Below are positions 1 to 5,153 of a stretch of DNA of 5,153 nt, in pieces. The stretch's first letter is position 1; every line of letters begins with the position of its first letter. A program made the position numbers and the translations under genes. The stretch is taken from NCBI GenBank assembly GCA_023416695.1, contig JAEZGY010000091.1, positions 1-5,153 of the forward strand, in the 5' to 3' direction. Source of the DNA: Bacillota bacterium (GTDB lineage: Bacteria > Bacillota > Clostridia > Lachnospirales > Lachnospiraceae). The notes beneath the pieces are model-generated. The model had not been told where the DNA came from. It made no database searches and saw only the letters and a list, made by a program, of their open reading frames with translations.

Positions 1-692
1 GTGATTACGACAAACGTTTAGTAATCTTAACCAAGGAAAGAGGTAAAATTGCTGCATTTGCAAAAGGCGCTAGAAGACCAAATAGCGCCTTACTTGCGTG
101 CAGTCAACCCTTCTCTTTTGGGGTATTTTATTTATTTGCTGGAAAGAATGCTTATAATATAACAACAGCAGAAGTATCCAACTACTTTACTGAAATACGA
201 GAGGATATTGAAACTGTGGCCTACGGCTGCTATTTCTGTGAACTAGCAGAGCAGATTACTCGGGAGAATAATGATGAAGTTTTGATGCTTAAATTGTTAT
301 ATCAAACCATGCGAGCGTTAGCAAAGGAGTCTATACCAAACATATTGATTCGATACATATTTGAGCTAAAGGCTATGTGTGTCAATGGGTATACTCCCCA
401 GGTCTTTGCCTGTACAGAATGTGGTAAGGAAGCAGAGCATAAATGGTTTAGTCTAGAAACAGGTGGATTGTTGTGTGATAGTTGTGTTAGAAAAGAACCA
501 GGGCTCATTAATTTATCTGGATCTACGGTATACACTCTACAATTCATTATCACTACTCCCATTGAACGACTTTATACCTTTACAGTCAATGAGCAGGTAT
601 TAAAGGAACTTAAATTACTAATGAAGGCCTATCTGACCCTTATGATTACGGGGCCATTTAAATCTTTAGAGGTATTAGAGACCTTGTACTAG
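1..692 (+). CDS. recO: DNA repair protein RecO, 5'-truncated by window edge
   Basis: RecO is a recombination mediator: with RecR (and RecF) it loads RecA onto SSB-coated single-stranded DNA in gap repair, and it anneals complementary strands. The reading frame is open from base 3 (bases 1-2 finish a cut codon) and gives 229 residues to the stop at 690-692. The visible start, DYDKRLVILTKERGKIAAFA, is the N-terminal OB-fold signature of RecO, followed by the KGARRPNS segment. The usual length is about 245 residues, so roughly 15-20 N-terminal residues lie upstream. A helical C-terminal part carries a zinc-finger-like four-cysteine set, CTEC at 411-422 and CDSC at 474-485, as in many Gram-positive RecO proteins. 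A GTG at 216 is internal and is not the start, because RecO similarity continues upstream of it. No terminator is evident directly after the stop. Identity is secure; only the true start is unseen. Confidence 0.93.
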   Translation, partial: DYDKRLVILTKERGKIAAFAKGARRPNSALLACSQPFSFGVFYLFAGKNAYNITTAEVSNYFTEIREDIETVAYGCYFCELAEQITRENNDEVLMLKLLYQTMRALAKESIPNILIRYIFELKAMCVNGYTPQVFACTECGKEAEHKWFSLETGGLLCDSCVRKEPGLINLSGSTVYTLQFIITTPIERLYTFTVNEQVLKELKLLMKAYLTLMITGPFKSLEVLETLY

Positions 693-713
693 ATAGCTCT
701 TTGAATAATTTAC

Positions 714-734
714 AATAAATTAACTTAATTCATT
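714..734. repeat. Near-perfect 21-bp palindrome upstream of the lipoprotein promoter
   Basis: AATTAA (718-723) and TTAATT (725-730) are perfect arms around C724. The symmetry extends outward to 714-734 with a single mismatch (A717/C731), so nine of ten pairs match. It sits 19 bp upstream of the -35 box. As RNA it would be a weak AU hairpin without a T-run, so a protein-binding site is more likely than a recO terminator. Chance symmetry in AT-rich DNA is a real alternative. Confidence 0.4.
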
Positions 735-753
735 TGGGGAATAGAATTTATTA

Positions 754-782
754 TTGAATTTATCTGACATATTGGTTACAAT
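754..782 (+). promoter_or_regulatory. Sigma-A promoter of the lipoprotein-glyS unit
   Basis: A -35 box TTGAAT (754-759) and a -10 box TACAAT (777-782) are separated by exactly 17 bp, and each box matches the consensus at five of six positions or nearly so. Transcription would start near 789, leaving a leader of about 77 nt before the lipoprotein ATG. It is the best promoter match between recO and the next gene. It probably drives the lipoprotein, glyS and the membrane protein, since no terminator is seen until 3602. This is inferred from sequence only. Confidence 0.7.
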
Positions 783-817
783 GGAAAAAGGTTTATTAGA
801 TTAGGTATGATAAATGG

Positions 818-835
818 GCAATAATACTATATTGC
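818..835 (+). promoter_or_regulatory. Small hairpin in the lipoprotein mRNA leader
   Basis: GCAATA (818-823) and TATTGC (830-835) are perfect inverted arms around a six-base loop, extendable by a G-U pair (817/836). The hairpin lies in the predicted 77-nt leader, ending 18 nt before the GGAGG ribosome binding site. It lacks a U-tract. A role in mRNA stability or translation is possible. Confidence 0.4.
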
Positions 836-865
836 TAGGGGATGTAAAAGGTTGGAGGACACACT

Positions 866-1465
866 ATGAGAAAATATTTGATTTATATTTTACTGGCGGT
901 TTCTTTAGTGGGATTATCAGGTTGTAGCAAAAAGGAGAGTCAGACTATTGAACAGACTGAAATTAAGGAGAATACCACCCTGTTTAATTTAGATGGTACG
1001 GTACAGTCTGTAATTGTGGAAAGCTTTGATAAGGATTATTATAAGAAGAATGAACTAAAGAGTTATATTGAGGAAGAAATTCAAAAATATACGAAGAAGG
1101 CTGGGAATGATTCAGTTGTTTTAGATTCCTTAGATGTAGATAATAAGGTAGCTAGTGCAAAATTATCTTTTAAGAAGATAAAGGATTATGCTACATTTAA
1201 TGAAGTTACCTCTGAGCATCTCACGAAAGAGCAAGCATTAGCCGATGAGCGTATTTCTGCCACTGTCTACAGTGTAGATAAAGGGGAAACAGTAGACTTA
1301 AAAGCTGCTTTAGACGAAAAGGATTATACCATTTTGGTGGTAGAAATTCCAGGTGAGACAATCATGGTGGAAGGCACTATTAAGTATTATACTAATGGAA
1401 CGTTGTCAGGGGATAGTATTATCAAAACAGGAACTGAAGGCGTTACTGTCATAATTTACGAATAA
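866..1465 (+). CDS. Putative lipoprotein of unknown function
   Basis: This 199-residue protein has a clear lipoprotein signal peptide: MRKY, a hydrophobic stretch (about residues 5-17), then the lipobox LSGC with Cys20 as the expected lipidation site, followed by SKKES. It should therefore be anchored to the outer face of the cytoplasmic membrane. The mature part is acidic, lysine-rich and soluble-looking. A charged, probably helical stretch (about 55-80) is followed by segments with beta-strand character, and the C-terminus (about 155-199) alternates hydrophobic residues and glycines. I recognise no catalytic motif or named domain. The start is fixed by GGAGG at 854-858, 7 nt before the ATG, and by the signal peptide. 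It lies 23 bp upstream of glyS and probably shares its promoter, which suggests co-expression but does not prove a link to translation. The lipoprotein call is firm; the function is unknown. Confidence 0.88.
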   Translation: MRKYLIYILLAVSLVGLSGCSKKESQTIEQTEIKENTTLFNLDGTVQSVIVESFDKDYYKKNELKSYIEEEIQKYTKKAGNDSVVLDSLDVDNKVASAKLSFKKIKDYATFNEVTSEHLTKEQALADERISATVYSVDKGETVDLKAALDEKDYTILVVEIPGETIMVEGTIKYYTNGTLSGDSIIKTGTEGVTVIIYE

Positions 1466-1474
1466 AAAGAGACG

Positions 1475-1479
1475 AGAGG
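1475..1479 (+). promoter_or_regulatory. Ribosome binding site deciding the glyS start
   Basis: AGAGG (within GAGAGGT, 1474-1480) lies 9 nt before the ATG at 1489, a normal spacing. An in-frame TTG at 1480 would lengthen the protein by three residues, but it abuts this site with no spacer and could not use it. The start at 1489 is therefore preferred. Confidence 0.75.
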
Positions 1480-1488
1480 TTGAATAAC

Positions 1489-2877
1489 ATGGAAAAATCA
1501 ATGGATAAGATTGTTGCCCTTGCTAAAGCAAGAGGTTTTGTATATCCGGGCTCCGAGATTTATGGTGGTCTGGCAAATACCTGGGATTATGGTAATCTTG
1601 GTGTAGAGTTGAAGAACAATGTCAAAAAAGCTTGGTGGAAAAAGTTCATTCAGGAGAATCCATATAATGTAGGTGTGGATTGTGCCATTTTGATGAACCC
1701 ACAAACTTGGGTGGCAAGTGGTCATTTAGGTAGCTTTTCTGATCCATTAATGGATTGTAAAGAATGCCGTGAGCGTTTCCGTGCGGATAAGCTGATTGAG
1801 GATTATATGGCAGAGAATGGTATGACAGTCGAAGGCTCTGTAGATGCTTGGTCCAATGAAGAAATGAGCAAGTTTATTGAGGAAAAGAACATTTGCTGCC
1901 CATCTTGTGGAAAGCATAATTTTACTGATATTCGTCAATTTAACTTAATGTTTAAGACCTTCCAAGGTGTTACTGAGGATGCTAAGAATACGGTTTATCT
2001 TCGCCCTGAGACAGCCCAAGGTATTTTCGTAAACTTTAAGAATGTACAACGAACTTCTAGAAAGAAGATTCCGTTTGGTATTGGACAGATCGGAAAGTCC
2101 TTCCGTAATGAGATTACTCCTGGTAACTTTACCTTCCGTACTCGTGAATTTGAGCAGATGGAATTAGAATTTTTCTGTGAGCCAGATACAGATTTAGAAT
2201 GGTTTGCATACTGGAAGGAGTTCTGCATAAACTGGTTACAGACATTAGGCATCAAAGAAGATGAGATGCGTGTCCGTGATCATGACAAGGAGGAATTATC
2301 TTTCTATAGTAAGGCAACTAGTGATATTGAATTTTTGTTCCCATTTGGTTGGGGAGAACTTTGGGGTATTGCAGATCGTACCGATTATGATCTAACTCAA
2401 CATCAGAATGTATCTAATCAGGATATGTCTTATTTTGATGATGACAAGAAGATGAAATATGTACCATATGTAATCGAGCCATCTCTTGGAGCTGACCGTG
2501 TTACCTTAGCATTTTTATGTGCAGCATATGATGAGGAAGAGATTGGAGAGGGGGATGTAAGAACTGTTCTTCATTTCCATCCAGCCATTGCCCCTGTAAA
2601 GATTGGTGTACTTCCACTTTCTAAAAAATTAGGTGAGGCAGCAGAGAAGATCTATCAGGATTTATGTAAAGAATACAACTGTGAGTATGATGATAGAGGA
2701 AACATCGGTAAAAGATATCGTAGACAGGATGAGATTGGTACGCCATATTGTATCACTTATGACTTTGAATCTGAGAATGACGGTGCAGTTACTGTACGTG
2801 ATAGAGATACTATGGAACAGGAACGTGTTAAGATTGAAGATTTAAAAGCATATTTTGCTGAGAAATTAAGATATTAG
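1489..2877 (+). CDS. glyS: Glycyl-tRNA synthetase, single-chain (alpha2) class II type
   Basis: The enzyme charges tRNA-Gly with glycine using ATP in the cytoplasm. The 462 residues match the homodimeric, eukaryote-like form common in Firmicutes and Actinobacteria, not the two-subunit GlyQ/GlyS form. Class II motifs are visible in order: motif 1 region IYGGLANTWDYGNLGVELKN (about 24-43), the YLRPETAQG glycine-site segment (170-178), motif 2 FRNEITPGNFTFRTREFEQM (205-224), and motif 3 EPSLGADRVTLAFL (330-343). An insertion between motifs 1 and 2 carries two CxxC pairs (Cys90/Cys93 and Cys137/Cys140), a plausible zinc site. The last ~95 residues (from about 367, PVKIGVLPLS) form the anticodon-binding domain. 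The length is normal and every expected motif is intact. The start at ATG 1489 is supported by the ribosome binding site. The gene follows the lipoprotein by 23 bp and precedes a membrane protein by 73 bp. No T-box leader is seen. Confidence 0.97.
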   Translation: MEKSMDKIVALAKARGFVYPGSEIYGGLANTWDYGNLGVELKNNVKKAWWKKFIQENPYNVGVDCAILMNPQTWVASGHLGSFSDPLMDCKECRERFRADKLIEDYMAENGMTVEGSVDAWSNEEMSKFIEEKNICCPSCGKHNFTDIRQFNLMFKTFQGVTEDAKNTVYLRPETAQGIFVNFKNVQRTSRKKIPFGIGQIGKSFRNEITPGNFTFRTREFEQMELEFFCEPDTDLEWFAYWKEFCINWLQTLGIKEDEMRVRDHDKEELSFYSKATSDIEFLFPFGWGELWGIADRTDYDLTQHQNVSNQDMSYFDDDKKMKYVPYVIEPSLGADRVTLAFLCAAYDEEEIGEGDVRTVLHFHPAIAPVKIGVLPLSKKLGEAAEKIYQDLCKEYNCEYDDRGNIGKRYRRQDEIGTPYCITYDFESENDGAVTVRDRDTMEQERVKIEDLKAYFAEKLRY

Positions 2878-2950
2878 TACAGATTAATTGTAATACAGAG
2901 GCTTATGATTCTAATAATATTAGAAATAATGTAGTGAGGGGGCAAATCTA

Positions 2951-3592
2951 ATGGATATAGAAACTTTTTGCAAAGGGTCTAGAAAATTAGCTGTTAAGTA
3001 TCGTTATTACATTAAATATAATTTAATGATTGCATTCTGCCTTCTGGCACCTATGGCTATTTTTGTAATGGATTATCTGAATATTATTAAAGTAGGTAAG
3101 CTTCAAATTGGTAGTTTCTTAATTGCTTTAATCTGTATTGCTTGGTTAATCATTCTGCTTATGGGGCTTTCTGGACGTGGTTCTGTGGAAGCGTTACGAT
3201 ATCAAATTTTTGGCATTACCCATGATAAGAAGATTGTGCATTTTTGGTTTAAGGAAATGTTGAGAGATGGCAAGGTGGTACTTCATTTTAAACCTTATCA
3301 TAAAAAGCAGACGAAAGATGAATTTATTGATGTAATTAAGAAAAAGGAAGAGATTATTAAGGATGAGAATTTCGAAGAGTATCTCTGCACGCTATGTAAT
3401 GATGAAAGCGTACAGTGTAAGAGTGATATTCTTTATGAAATTATGGACGATATCGAGGTTGTAAGAGAAAGCAGAAAGTTTCTTCTTGTCAGTTATACGA
3501 TAGGCCAATTTAAGACAAAAAAGAAGCTTAAGATATATAAGAACCTTACGAATCGCGATCAAATGTTTCAACTTATTAAGAATAATGCTTAA
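2951..3592 (+). CDS. Uncharacterised protein with two predicted transmembrane helices
   Basis: I do not recognise this 213-residue protein. It begins with a short basic segment (KGSRKLAVKYRYYIKY, residues 8-23). Two hydrophobic helices follow at about 24-41 and 53-72, joined by a short loop (about DYLNIIKVGKLQ, 41-52). The rest (about 75-213) is hydrophilic and lysine-rich, with a charged, likely helical stretch near 120-145 and a very basic tail. By the positive-inside rule both ends should be cytoplasmic, giving a membrane hairpin with a C-terminal cytosolic domain. Cysteines at 146, 149 and 156 (LCTLCN and VQCK) are notable but do not form a recognised metal motif. The start is supported by GAGGGGG at 2936-2942, 8 nt before the ATG. 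It is probably transcribed with glyS, because no U-tract terminator separates them, and it ends just before a strong terminator. It is clearly a real gene; its function is unknown. Confidence 0.85.
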   Translation: MDIETFCKGSRKLAVKYRYYIKYNLMIAFCLLAPMAIFVMDYLNIIKVGKLQIGSFLIALICIAWLIILLMGLSGRGSVEALRYQIFGITHDKKIVHFWFKEMLRDGKVVLHFKPYHKKQTKDEFIDVIKKKEEIIKDENFEEYLCTLCNDESVQCKSDILYEIMDDIEVVRESRKFLLVSYTIGQFKTKKKLKIYKNLTNRDQMFQLIKNNA

Positions 3593-3601
3593 GTATAATT
3601 T

Positions 3602-3648
3602 AAATCTAGTTATTATAGAGGAAGTCTCTGTAATAACTAGATTTTTTT
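3602..3648 (+). terminator. Strong intrinsic terminator ending the lipoprotein-glyS-membrane protein unit
   Basis: A perfect 14-bp stem pairs 3602-3615 with 3631-3644. It continues through a U-G wobble and four more pairs (3617-3620 with 3626-3629) to a five-base loop GAAGU at 3621-3625. The descending arm runs into seven consecutive T residues (3642-3648). It begins 9 bp after the stop codon of the preceding gene. The stem and T-run are directly visible and leave little doubt about the call. Confidence 0.93.
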
Positions 3649-3892
3649 ATTATTATTTCCATGGAAAAATATGAGAGATAAAAAAAGACATTGCTTTAAA
3701 AGGCTGGCAGAAGTATTGTATAAGGGTAACAGATGCAAGAATATTTGGTTAGAATAAGTACATACCACAAAAAACATCATAAACAAAGAATATATTACCA
3801 TTTATTTAATATGTGTAGAAAATACATATAAATAGGCAGTTGTGTGTTGTATATTTGACAAAAATGAAAAAACTATTTCCTTAAATGACCAA
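3649..3892. other. AT-rich intergenic DNA with no gene seen
   Basis: The 415 bp between the membrane protein and ppdK (3593-4007) hold the terminator at the left and the ppdK promoter and leader at the right. In this middle part I find no reading frame with a ribosome binding site on the + strand and no recognisable RNA gene. It contains a 12-bp perfect palindrome TTTCCATGGAAA (3656-3667), an AT-rich inverted repeat (3803-3834), and a TTGACA hexamer (3855-3860) without a good -10 partner. A regulatory role in ppdK expression is possible but unproven. Confidence 0.6.
3803..3834. repeat. AT-rich imperfect inverted repeat upstream of the ppdK promoter
   Basis: TATTTA (3803-3808) plus TATGT (3810-3814) pairs with ACATA (3824-3828) plus TAAATA (3829-3834), giving 11 bp with one bulged base. 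Read another way, it holds ATATGT (3809-3814) and ACATAT (3824-3829), perfect 6-bp arms around 9 bp, the layout of a dimeric repressor operator. No T-run follows, so it is not a terminator. It lies about 70 bp upstream of the ppdK -10 box. Confidence 0.5.
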
Positions 3893-3904
3893 GTATGATA
3901 TAAT
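3876..3904 (+). promoter_or_regulatory. Extended -10 promoter of ppdK
   Basis: A perfect -10 hexamer TATAAT (3899-3904) is preceded by TG one base away (3896-3897), forming an extended -10 element TGATATAAT. The -35 position at 17-bp spacing reads TTTCCT (3876-3881), only three of six consensus matches, which is usual when an extended -10 is present. Transcription would begin near 3911, giving a leader of about 97 nt before the ppdK ATG. This is the strongest promoter-like element in the gap after the terminator. Confidence 0.72.
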
Positions 3905-3976
3905 GTTTTGTGCATCTGGGGTATTGACAAAATGGGTAATAACAGTCTTAGGATTCAGTCCAGATTGTTAAAATAT

Positions 3977-3997
3977 TAAACATATTGTTTAGGAGGT
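3977..3997 (+). promoter_or_regulatory. ppdK ribosome binding site with a small adjoining hairpin
   Basis: AGGAGGT (3991-3997), a near-perfect Shine-Dalgarno sequence, lies 10 nt before the ATG at 4008. Immediately upstream, TAAACA (3977-3982) and TGTTTA (3986-3991) form a 6-bp inverted repeat with a TAT loop. Its last base is the first base of the Shine-Dalgarno. The stem is AU-rich and weak, so the site itself stays mostly free. Confidence 0.7.
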
Positions 3998-4007
3998 AAT
4001 TACTACA

Positions 4008-5153
4008 ATGGCAAAATGGGTTTATATGTTTAAAGAAGGTAATGCTGACATGAAAAACCTTCTCGGTGGTAAAGGTGCTAACTTAGCCGAAATGACTAAT
4101 TTAGGTTTACCAATTCCACAGGGTTTTACTGTAACAACTGAGGCTTGTACCGATTACTACAAAAATGGAAAACAAATCTCACAGGAAATTCAGGATCAGA
4201 TCTATAGTTGTCTTGCAGAACTTGAAGAAATTCAAGGTAAGAAATTTGGTGACACTGAAGATCCTCTTTTAGTTTCTGTACGTTCTGGTGCTAGAGCTTC
4301 TATGCCAGGTATGATGGATACTATTCTTAACTTAGGTCTTAACGACGTAGCTGTTGAAGGTTTTGCAAAGAAGACTGGAAATCCAAGATTTGCTTATGAT
4401 TCATACAGAAGATTTATTCAGATGTATTCCGACGTAGTTATGGAAATGAGTAAGACTTTCTTTGAAGGCATCTTAGATGAAATCAAAGAAGAAAAAGGCG
4501 CTAAATTTGACACAGATTTAACTGCTGATGATTTAAAAGAAGTTATTGCTAAATATAAGGCTATTTATAAAGAAAAAATGGGTGATGATTTCCCACAAGA
4601 TCCTAAGGAACAGTTAATGGGTGCTGTAAAAGCAGTATTCCGTTCTTGGGACAACCCTCGTGCTATTTACTATAGAAGAATGAACGATATCCCTGGTGAT
4701 TGGGGTACTGCTGTTAACGTTCAAAGTATGGTATTTGGTAACATGGGTCAGACTTCTGGTACTGGTGTTGCATTTACTCGTAACCCATCTACTGGTGAAG
4801 CTAAGATTTATGGTGAGTACTTAATCAATGCACAGGGTGAAGACGTTGTTGCTGGTATTAGAACTCCTCAACCTATTACTAAATTAGAAGAAGATATGCC
4901 AGAGTGCTACAAAGAGTTTATGGATATTGCTCATAAGCTTGAAGCACACTATAAAGATATGCAGGATATGGAATTCACTATTCAGGAAGGTAAATTATAC
5001 TTCTTACAGACTCGTAACGGTAAGAGAACAGCTCCCGCAGCTCTTCAGATTGCCTGCGATTTAGTAGACGAAGGAAAGATCACAAAAGAACAGGCTATTG
5101 CAAGAATTGAAGCAAAATCCTTAGATCAGTTATTACATCCTACCTTTGATGCT
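4008..5153 (+). CDS. ppdK: Pyruvate,phosphate dikinase, N-terminal 382 residues (cut by window end)
   Basis: PPDK interconverts PEP + AMP + PPi and pyruvate + ATP + Pi. In clostridia it commonly runs toward pyruvate, as a PPi-linked alternative to pyruvate kinase. The first 382 of about 875 codons are present and the frame is open to the window edge. The visible part is the ATP-grasp nucleotide-binding domain: GGKGANLAEM (20-29, with Lys22), VRSGARASMPGMMDTILNLG (91-110, with Arg92), RSWDNPRAIYYRRMNDIPG (212-230), GTGVAFTRNPSTGE (251-264), and MEFTIQEGKLYFLQTRNGKR (321-340). Glu322 and Gln334 align with the metal and ATP ligands of the C. symbiosum enzyme; numbering is shifted by one because of a one-residue deletion near 191. 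Residues from about 341 lead into the phosphohistidine domain, and the catalytic His near 454 is beyond the window. The start is fixed by AGGAGGT and the family N-terminus MAKWVY. The gene has its own promoter. U-ending Gly, Ala and Thr codons dominate, fitting high expression. Confidence 0.97.
   Translation, partial: MAKWVYMFKEGNADMKNLLGGKGANLAEMTNLGLPIPQGFTVTTEACTDYYKNGKQISQEIQDQIYSCLAELEEIQGKKFGDTEDPLLVSVRSGARASMPGMMDTILNLGLNDVAVEGFAKKTGNPRFAYDSYRRFIQMYSDVVMEMSKTFFEGILDEIKEEKGAKFDTDLTADDLKEVIAKYKAIYKEKMGDDFPQDPKEQLMGAVKAVFRSWDNPRAIYYRRMNDIPGDWGTAVNVQSMVFGNMGQTSGTGVAFTRNPSTGEAKIYGEYLINAQGEDVVAGIRTPQPITKLEEDMPECYKEFMDIAHKLEAHYKDMQDMEFTIQEGKLYFLQTRNGKRTAPAALQIACDLVDEGKITKEQAIARIEAKSLDQLLHPTFDA

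Noticed and set aside
302..562. Minus-strand open frame inside recO, and similar minus-strand frames within glyS (1498-1725, 1747-1938, 1995-2255).
   Set aside because: They lie wholly opposite well-identified genes, encode no recognisable motif, and are shadows of the coding strand.
216..692. A GTG-initiated reading frame that could be taken as a 158-residue complete gene.
   Set aside because: The same frame continues upstream to the window edge with RecO N-terminal similarity, and no ribosome binding site precedes the GTG; it is an internal codon of recO.
1480..1488. TTG at 1480 as an alternative glyS start.
   Set aside because: It directly abuts the ribosome binding site with no spacer, while ATG 1489 has normal spacing.
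2633..2845. A + strand 70-codon frame inside glyS.
   Set aside because: It overlaps the anticodon-binding domain of glyS in another frame and has a composition typical of an out-of-frame shadow.
2888..2917. A separate promoter for the membrane protein gene (TTGTAA-18-TAATAA).
   Set aside because: Both hexamers are weak matches in AT-rich DNA, and read-through from glyS explains expression without it; it cannot be excluded.
2909..2925. Hairpin after glyS as an intrinsic terminator.
   Set aside because: The stem is AU-rich, has a 3-nt loop and is not followed by a T-run.
2951..3592. Assignment of the two-helix protein to the YcxB-like family, which has a similar helix-hairpin plus cytosolic domain layout.
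   Set aside because: Only the overall layout is similar; I cannot see the family's characteristic sequence, so the name is not supported.
3691..3719. TTGCTT-17-TATTGT as a promoter for an unannotated RNA or small gene in the gap.
   Set aside because: Each box matches the consensus poorly and no gene or terminator follows before the ppdK promoter.

Overview
The window looks like chromosomal DNA from a low-GC Gram-positive clostridium, most likely a member of the Lachnospiraceae (Clostridium cluster XIVa). The evidence is the AT-rich sequence, strong purine-rich ribosome binding sites, a single-chain (alpha2-type) glycyl-tRNA synthetase, a four-cysteine RecO, and a pyruvate,phosphate dikinase whose N-terminus follows the Clostridium symbiosum enzyme almost residue for residue (compared from memory, not by a search). 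All genes lie on the + strand. I see no transposase, phage gene, CRISPR array, tRNA or rRNA.

Layout. (1) 1-692: the recombination mediator RecO, lacking its first roughly 15-20 residues because the window begins inside it. (2) 693-865: intergenic DNA with a well-formed sigma-A promoter (TTGAAT-17-TACAAT) and several small symmetric elements. (3) 866-1465: a small lipoprotein of unknown function. (4) 1489-2877: glycyl-tRNA synthetase, 23 bp after the lipoprotein. (5) 2951-3592: an uncharacterised protein with two predicted membrane helices, closed by a strong intrinsic terminator at 3602-3648. (6) 3593-4007: a 415-bp AT-rich gap holding that terminator, palindromes and an extended -10 promoter. 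(7) 4008-5153: the first 382 codons of pyruvate,phosphate dikinase, cut by the window end.

The simplest reading is one transcription unit from about 789 to 3648 (lipoprotein, glyS, two-helix membrane protein), with recO ending an upstream unit and ppdK starting its own monocistronic or leading unit. Three of the genes have clear housekeeping roles: DNA repair, charging of tRNA-Gly, and PPi-linked interconversion of PEP and pyruvate in glycolysis. The least understood content is the two uncharacterised envelope proteins flanking glyS, the absence of any recognisable T-box before glyS, and the palindromes around the lipoprotein and ppdK promoters. I found no convincing sign of a new multi-gene system; the window is mostly an ordinary housekeeping region.
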